The notes under the pieces: model-generated
Told to the model about the DNA's origin: nothing
What the model saw: only the letters and a program-made list of their open reading frames with translations
Databases searched by the model: none
DNA from: Channallabes apus
Taxonomy: Eukaryota; Chordata; Actinopteri; Siluriformes; Clariidae
Direction: 5' to 3'
Assembly (NCBI GenBank): GCA_030522415.1
Contig: CM060107.1
Coordinates: forward strand, 1,380,347-1,444,346
Length of the DNA stretch: 64,000 nucleotides
In this document: positions 57,681 to 64,000 of the stretch, one piece after another
Numbering within the stretch: position 1 is the first letter of the stretch
Layout: each line of letters begins with the position of its first letter
Program-made: the position numbers and the translations under genes

Positions 57681-59260
57681 CAAACTGGATTCAAAAAAGT
57701 TGGGACACTAAACAAATTGTGAATAAAAACTGAATGCAATGATGTGGAGATGGCAAATGTCAATATTTTATTCAGAATAGAACATAAATCACGGAACAAA
57801 AGTTTAAACTGAGAAAATGTATCATTTTAAGGGAAAAATATGGTGAATCAAAATGTCATGGTGTCAACAAATCCCAAAAAAGTTGGGACAAGGCCATTTT
57901 CACCACTGTGTGGCATCTCCCCTTCTTCTTACAACACTCAACAGACGTCTGGGGACCGAGGAGACCAGTTTCTCAAGTTTAGAAATAGGAATGCTCTTCC
58001 ATTCTTGTCTAATACAGGCCTCTAACTGTTCAATCGTCTTCGGCCTTCTTTGTCGCACCTTCCTCTTTATGATGCGCCAAATGTTCTCTATAGGGGAAAG
58101 ATCTGGACTGCAGACTGGCCATTTCAGTACCCGGATCCTTCTCCTACGCAGCCATGATGTTGTGATTGATGCAGAATGTGGTCTGGCATTATCTTGTTGA
58201 AAAATGCAGGGTCTTCCCTGAAAGAGATGACTAGATGTTGTTCTAGAACCTGAATATATTTTTCTGCATTGATGATGCCTTTCCAGACATGCAAGCTGCC
58301 CATGCCACACGCACTCATGCAACCCCATACCATCAGAGATGCAGGCTTCTGAACTGAGCGTTGATAACAACTTGGGTTGTCCTTGTCCTCTTTGGTCCGG
58401 ATGACATGGCGTCCCACATTTCCAACAAGAACTTGGAATCGTGACTCGTCTGACCACAGAACAGTCTTCCATTTTGCCACACTCCATTTTAAATGATCCC
58501 TGGCCCAATGAAAACGCCTGTGCTTGTGGATCTTGCTTAGAAATGGCTTCTTCTTTGCACTGTAGAGTTTCAGCTGGCGACGGCGGATGGCACGGTGGAT
58601 TGTGTTCACTGACGATGGTTTCTGGAAGTATTCCTGAGTCCATTCTGTGATTTCCTTTACAGTAGCATTCCTGTTTGTGGTGCAGTGTCGTTTAAGGGCC
58701 CGGAGATCACGGGCATCCAGTATGGTTTTACGCCCTTGACCCTTACGCACAGAGATTGTTCCAGATTCTCTGAATCTTCGGATGATATTATGTACAGTTG
58801 ATGATGATAACTGCAAAGTCTTTGCAATTTTTCGCTGGGTAACACCTTTCTGATATTGCTCCACTATCTTTCTGCACAACATTGTGGGAATTGGTGATCC
58901 TCTACCCATCTTGGTTTCTGAGAGACACTGCCACTCTGAGAAGCTCTTTTTATACCCAATCATGTTGCCAATTAACCTAATTACTGTTAATTGGTCTTCC
59001 AGCTCTTCGTTATGCTCAAATTTACTTTTTCCAGCCTCTTATTGCTACTTGTCCCAACTTTTTTGGGATTTGTTGACACCGTGAAATTTGGAATCAACAT
59101 ATTTTTCCTTTAAAATTATACATTTTCTCGGATTAAACTTTTGATCTGTCATCTATGTTCTATTCTGAATAAAATATTGACATTTGCCATCTCCACATCA
59201 TTGCATTCAGTTTTTATTCACAATTTGTTTAGTGTCCCAACTTTTTTGGAATCTGGTTTG
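57681..59260 (-). mobile_element. Tc1-like transposon, copy 2 (1.58 kb)
   Basis: Nearly identical to copy 1 (15297-16877), with long inverted ends and the internal direct repeat. The right flank is TA (59261-59262); the left flank reads CA in a CA/TA microsatellite, so the target base has changed. Preceded by (CT)n at 57622-57658. Confidence 0.92.
57900..58963 (-). pseudogene. Tc1 transposase, copy 2, frameshifted
   Basis: Same domains as copy 1: [14 protein letters not shown], then in the second frame FQQDNARPH and [11 protein letters not shown]. It carries the same 13-base gap between the first and second catalytic Asp (near 58230) as copy 1. Confidence 0.9.
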
Positions 59261-59461
59261 TATATATATTTATATATATATATATATATATAAATGAAAC
59301 TTGGATATATTAGAGTCGTCAGTGTGCAGCTTGTAAAATGAACAGTGTATGTATCATGTGTAGTGTGTATGTATAGTGCACATACTGTGTGTACAGTGTG
59401 TGTATAATATGTATAGTGTATGTGTAGTGTGTAAACTGTGTGTATAAGTATAGTGTATGTA

Positions 59462-60182
59462 CAGTCTTTTGCAAAAGTTTAGGCACCCCTTGATAACAGA
59501 TTTTTTTATTGAAAAGACGTTAACACAGTCTCTCTTGGAAATGGAAAAATAAATGCACAATATTTTCAGCAAGCACTGATGCATAGTTACTTTTTGTGTC
59601 ATAAATTGAACAAAGAAAAATAAAAACATTATTGTGGCACTGTGCAAAAGTTTGGGCACCCTACATAATCAGTACTTAGTAACACTTTTTATAACCAGCT
59701 AAAAGTCTTTCAGTTCTCGTACTTGAGGCCTTTTCTAAGGAAGAATGGGAGAAAATCCCTAGTTCTGGAATATTCTTTGCATACCATACCAGCATACGAG
59801 CAGACCTCTCCGAGAGTTTTCTTGGTCTTCCAGATCTCATCTTGACCTCCACATTCCTGAACTGCCAGCTATTAATTACATTTCTCACTGTGGAACCTGC
59901 GAGCTGACAACACTTTGCTATCTTCTCATAACCTTCTCCTGCATGGTGGGCATCAATAACTTTCATTTCCAGAGTCTCACACAGCTGCTTACAGGAAGCA
60001 TGTGGTTGTGGAGTGTCTGCAAGTGTGTGCACAAGGTTCGAAGTGTTTGTAAAGCTTTGAAATTGGCATTTACTAATGAAAGCTGTTGCCATACAGCAGA
60101 TCTGACGAGCTGATTAAAGTCTGAAACCTTGTAAAAAAATAATCTGAGACTCTTAGGGTGCCCAAACTTTTGCACCGTGCCA

Positions 60183-60225
<43 letters not shown>

Positions 60226-60289
60226 AATTTGCCATAAGTACTGTAAATATGCATCAAGGGGTGCCTAAACTTTTGCATAATATCCATGT
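59462..60289 (-). mobile_element. Internally deleted Tc1-like element (third family) with IR/DR ends
   Basis: The outer motif GCAAAAGTTTAGGCACCCC (59471; inverse at 60258) and inner motif GCAAAAGTTTGGGCACCC (59645; inverse at 60157) give two direct repeats per end. The minus-strand frame 59676-60092 keeps a transposase N-terminus (HHAGEGYEKIAKCCQLAGST, SGRPRKLSERSARM) but no catalytic core. A (TA)n tract lies at 60186-60222. Confidence 0.82.
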
Positions 60290-60559
60290 ATAATAGGTAT
60301 GGTGTGTGTATGATGTTATATAAACACACAACACACACCATGTATACAGAGAAACACTAACACCACCTCATCCTCTTCAACTCTGCATTATTTCTCACAC
60401 ACGCGCGCGCGCACACGCCCGCGCGCTCAGCGGCTCTGTGCTTTAATAATAATAATTAAAACAGTAATAATAATAATAATAATAACCCCGGGTTTCTCAC
60501 CTGTACGCGGTGTCACTCAGCACACACACTTTTACACTCACACACTTCCCGGACACTCG

Positions 60560-60740
60560 GCTGTTATTCGCCGCTGTGTCTCTGCACACAGTTTAAACAA
60601 TGCCGCAGCAGCGCCGGAACTCACCACCGACCAATCAGGAGAGAGCGTGGGCCGTGACGTCACCAAACCAGACCGTTACTACGGAGAGCGCGCTAGGACA
60701 AAACGTTTTGGGGCGCTTTAAATCACGTGACCTAACGTTG
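60560..60740 (-). promoter_or_regulatory. CpG-rich putative cenpa promoter
   Basis: GC-rich DNA with CCAATCA (60632), GACGTCA (60657) and CACGTG (60725), upstream of a possible non-coding cenpa exon. CCAAT and GC-rich sites are common in cell-cycle promoters, and E2F-like TTTAAAGCGCC (minus strand, about 60714) fits. Inference from motifs only. Confidence 0.4.
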
Positions 60741-60774
60741 TCCGTCTGTGAGCTTTTTCGTTTATTTTAATTTT

Positions 60775-61017
60775 GGTATTATTATCTACACATTTTTCTC
60801 ACACATACACACTTCCAATTATATTCTTTTCTAAAATTATTATTATTTTTATTTATTTTTTTGTATTTTATTTATTTATTTATTATTATTATGATTATTA
60901 TGATTATTATGATTATTATTATTTGTATTTTTTTTGGTAAATTTTCTTTAATTTTTGTGAAGCTGCTTTGAGACAATGACCATTGTTAAAAGCGCTATAT
61001 AAATAAAATTGAATTGA
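60775..61017 (+). mobile_element. LINE 3' tail, copy C
   Basis: Last part of the 3' UTR shared with 9536-10680 (CACATTTTTCTCACACATAC, GCTGCTTTGAGACAATGACC, AAAATTGAATTGA). It is severely 5' truncated. Confidence 0.88.
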
Positions 61018-61071
61018 AAAAAAAATATTTTTAAAACACCATTAATCACGTGACACAAGACGAGCCCCACT

Positions 61072-61075
61072 ATTT

Positions 61076-61136
<61 letters not shown>
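61072..61136. repeat. (TA)n microsatellite
   Basis: About 32 TA units with one interruption. Confidence 0.95.
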
Positions 61137-61140
<4 letters not shown>

Positions 61141-61303
61141 TACTAGAAACACACATACACACACACACACTACATGAGCAAAAGTATGTGCACCCCCTGA
61201 GGTAAAGGTCTTGAGTTAAAGTCACTATTTGACAGAGAAATGATACACACCGACTCACACACACACACACACACCTTTTCATCTCTTACTTTAATGAACA
61301 GAA

Positions 61304-61309
61304 TTTATT
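61304..61309 (-). terminator. Polyadenylation signal of the proteasome gene
   Basis: AATAAA on the minus strand, about 47 bp beyond the stop codon. Confidence 0.55.
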
Positions 61310-61355
61310 TCCCTTATTCGAAATAAAAAATCAAAAAGCCAGATGTTTTGTAGCG

Positions 61356-63355
61356 TCACTGGCTGTCCATCATCTGCACCGTCTCGTCCACGACGTCCAG
61401 TGTGAGGGGCGTGACCGTCTTCGTCAGCACTGGGGTCGTCCCCTGCTTGTAGGTGTACTTGCCTTCCCTGGAGGACGGGAAATAAAACACAGTTGCCTGT
61501 TCAGCTCCTAACCACAGTGACACAGCACTGACACTGGAGACTCCTTCCGCATCAGTTCTGCACAGGAAACTGGCCAGTAATTACACATTCGAGCCCTCTC
61601 TATCAATGACCCGTTGCTATAGAAACGATAACGTGTTAGAACGTGTGCGTTAATATAAAACCTGTGATGTCATCGCTGCTCTAATTAACACCTGGCCAAT
61701 CAGATTAGAGCACTTCCTGTCGCCGTGTTAAACAGCATGACGTTCTTACTTCTGTCCTTTCTTTACAGGCTGGTCGTAGCCCCGCAGGTAATCCACTCCT
61801 TTCTCCGTGATCACACACAGATCCACGTTGCTACCCGAGCCCAGGTCACAGAAAATCCCTGCGGCGATGGCGTCACGCACCAGCTTCTTCGCTTCCTCCA
61901 GCTGAGAGAGAGAGAGAGAGATGTGTATAAATGACTATACAGGACGTCATCTAAAAGACTCGGCTAGAAATCTAATTAAATCTCTTTCACCTCCATGTTG
62001 GGTTTGTACCGATCCTCAAACACAGAGATGGCTGCAGCGGCCCCGGAGCCTGCAAAATATTAATCATGGTAATAATATACATCAAATATACAGTGTGAAG
62101 TCAGACTTTATACCCACATCACCGAGCGTTCATTATTAATGCGCGCGATCACTGATCCTCACGCTCTCTCTACACATCGTTTGACATCATAAAGATGTTT
62201 AATCAGGTCGCTTGCACTATACTGTAGGAGCTACAAACACTCTGGATATCTGTGTATATCTGTATATATATCTGGATACAGCAGTGTGCTTTGATCAGTA
62301 ACTGTGAGTAATGAGTTGTGAATCATGGGTAGTCTGTCGAATCAAATTTGTATTCTTGTGCATTGGGCATTTTCAATGCGACTCGATTCAGCAGCTTACA
62401 GGCTGGTTCTTTTATACTTCAGGTTTTTATTTCTTTAATACATCAGGTTTGCAATGCTGCTATAATGCAGGTTTGCAATTACAATGCAAAGCAAGAATCA
62501 AGTCTTTTACTGCTTTCTTCTGCTCCACACTCTTGTCCAGTAGGTGGCACTATTGCATCAACTGCATATAAACTCAAAAAGAAGAAGTGATACTCTCGCA
62601 AAAGAAGATGGAAACGGTTTGTATTTTCTAAAGAAAGCTGCAGTGTATTTTTAAACAATTTGCCAAATTTACACTATTGGATGTTTGTTAAGTTACTGAA
62701 ATTATTTTAAATGTGATAATCGATTCTGGTTCACTTAATTAAATCAACAAAATATCAAATAAACTGCATAACTGAATAAATCTCACAGATCCAAAAAGAG
62801 TCAAAAAACCAAGTGTCTTAAAGAGGTCAAGGCCAAGATCCAGTCCACATATAAGTCAAAGACAAGATCAAAAAATAAAACCACTGAATCCTTTGAAAGG
62901 TCGAGCTTCAGCTATTTGGCTTGATTAGTTTTTTCTGTTTCCTAGAAAATTTTAAACAGAAACGTCAGGACTGAGACCATAATTAGGAATCCCCTCTGAG
63001 ACGTGACTTTAGTCTGACCCGAGTCTAGCTCACTGTCATTCCTGTCATTAGGGTAAGTGCAGGTTCTAGTGCACTAGGATCACACCACATGGGGTTACCT
63101 GGTGTTGCTGTTACGAGTATAAGCAATCTGATACCAGCCCTGGTTATTAATCAGATGATGATCTGATATTATAATAATCTATAATAATGTAAAACTGATT
63201 GTTTCCATCAGCAGTGCACACGCTCAGGACCCGTACCCATGGCGGTAAAGGGCAGTCTATCGTAGGAGCCATGAGGGTAGATGCTGAAGAGGTGGGAGCC
63301 GTCAACGTCCACTCCCCCGACGATGAGGGACGAGCCGATGTGTCCCTGATACCTG

Positions 63356-63394
<39 letters not shown>

Positions 63395-63669
63395 AACAAA
63401 CATATCCCACCAATCAGCCACAGTTGTTATTTTATCCGGCAGTAAAAAAGAAAAATGAGACTAAATCCTAACGAGATTTTGCCAGATTCCACTAGTGCAG
63501 GAGCTCGTCACATAAACGTCTCTCTCACCTGAACAGCAACTGCTTGAGCTGCCGTGTCACCGTGCAGACGAGAGGAGGACGTCCCGTGCTCAAGGAGTGC
63601 AGCTCGATGTTGGATGACATCATCTGGGTGGTGATGTCAGCATCCGCTGCCACGCCTGCTCCACAACAG
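61356..63669 (-). CDS. psmb10: Proteasome beta2-type subunit, psmb10-like (immunoproteasome), last five exons
   Basis: Exons 63529-63669, 63237-63352, 61991-62049, 61750-61901, 61356-61467 join in frame to give the last 192 residues; the start, propeptide and catalytic Thr are beyond the window. [64 protein letters not shown] and [13 protein letters not shown] are beta2 (PSMB7/PSMB10) motifs. [10 protein letters not shown], SYxRLPFTAxG and the end [20 protein letters not shown] are nearer to PSMB10 than PSMB7. Beta2i gives trypsin-like cleavage in the immunoproteasome that feeds class I peptide loading. Fish also carry other beta2-type paralogues (psmb13), so the exact name is open. An AATAAA follows at 61304. 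Confidence 0.85.
63357..63391. repeat. (CA)n microsatellite at a splice acceptor
   Basis: The CA tract (GT on the coding strand) ends 5 bp before the exon at 63352 and takes the place of the pyrimidine tract of that acceptor (GTGTGTGACAG). Length variation here could change splicing. Confidence 0.9.
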
Positions 63670-63673
63670 CTGG

Positions 63674-63868
63674 CCAATCAGAGTGAGGGTAGAATATTAC
63701 CTCAATCCAATCACAGTGAGATTAGAACACTATAGCTGTCCAATCAGAGTAAAAACTAAAATGCTACAGTGATCCACTTAGCATGAGATTCGAACACTAC
63801 AGCTATAAAATCAGAGTAAGACTAGAACATTACATCTATCCAATCAGCGTGAGATTAGAACTACTAGT
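63674..63868. repeat. 33-bp minisatellite with CCAAT units
   Basis: Six imperfect units of about 33 bp built on CCAATCAGAGTGAGATTAGA, AACACTACAGCT, beginning 5 bp upstream of the proteasome exon at 63669, in the intron before it. A lone related unit occurs at 61697 (GGCCAATCAGATTAGAGCAC). Confidence 0.8.
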
Positions 63869-64000
63869 TCTAAGGGAGGTGTTAGATGGAGAGATGAGAT
63901 TTAACAGGCTCTTGGTTGGTTCTTTCAGACTCTAAACAAAAGCTGAACCTTCAGTTTGTAAAAGTTGTAAAAGAAAGTGAAAGCCCCGTCCCTCCTCACT

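Noticed and set aside
63674..63868. CRISPR-like spaced repeats
   Set aside because: Vertebrate genome; the repeats are imperfect, adjoining and without unique spacers, so this is a minisatellite.

Overview
The window comes from a teleost fish genome, probably an otophysan and perhaps a catfish; that placement is tentative and rests on its SINE and Tc1 families. Support for a teleost is: spliced vertebrate genes, all on the minus strand, with GT-AG introns; MHC class I exons of a fish type; V-SINE and tRNA-type SINEs; many Tc1-like elements; and dense CA, TA and GATA microsatellites.

Layout. 1-7.4 kb: a 5'-truncated Ty3/gypsy chromovirus with its 3' LTR, then a decayed CR1/L2-type LINE. 7.4-9.1 kb: MHC class I exons, namely one orphan alpha1 exon followed by an alpha1-alpha2-alpha3 set. 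9.1-30.5 kb: a transposon graveyard that appears to be intron 1 of that MHC gene, because a phase-matched signal-peptide exon lies at 30.54-30.63 kb. Inside it are Harbinger remnants, two LINE 3' ends, a gypsy gag fragment, a BEL/Pao element broken by a hAT (itself carrying a Tc1), a SINE and a solo LTR, and an unclassified element of about 7.7 kb with inverted ends. That element is split by a LINE, which is in turn split by a full hAT and a solo LTR. 32.9-39.5 kb: a complete nine-exon MHC class I gene (411 aa) with a Tc1 in intron 1. 41.6-42.0 kb: the neuropeptide precursor gene qrfp. 42-50 kb: mostly repeats. 50.2-54.3 kb: a small type I membrane glycoprotein gene that I cannot assign to a family. 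56.7-57.3 kb: cenpa, four coding exons, 140 aa. 61.4-63.7 kb: the last five exons of a beta2-type proteasome gene, closest to the immunoproteasome subunit psmb10; its 5' end is beyond the window.

Two gene groups share a theme. The class I heavy chains and the beta2i-like proteasome subunit belong to antigen processing and presentation, and the unassigned glycoprotein lies between them. qrfp (feeding and neuroendocrine peptide) and cenpa (centromeric histone H3) are unrelated neighbours.

The strongest leads for something undescribed are the MHC-linked glycoprotein gene, the unclassified inverted-repeat element at 22.1-29.7 kb, and the class I gene that seems to end after alpha3. Exon boundaries were worked out by hand from splice consensus and phase. 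No database search was possible.
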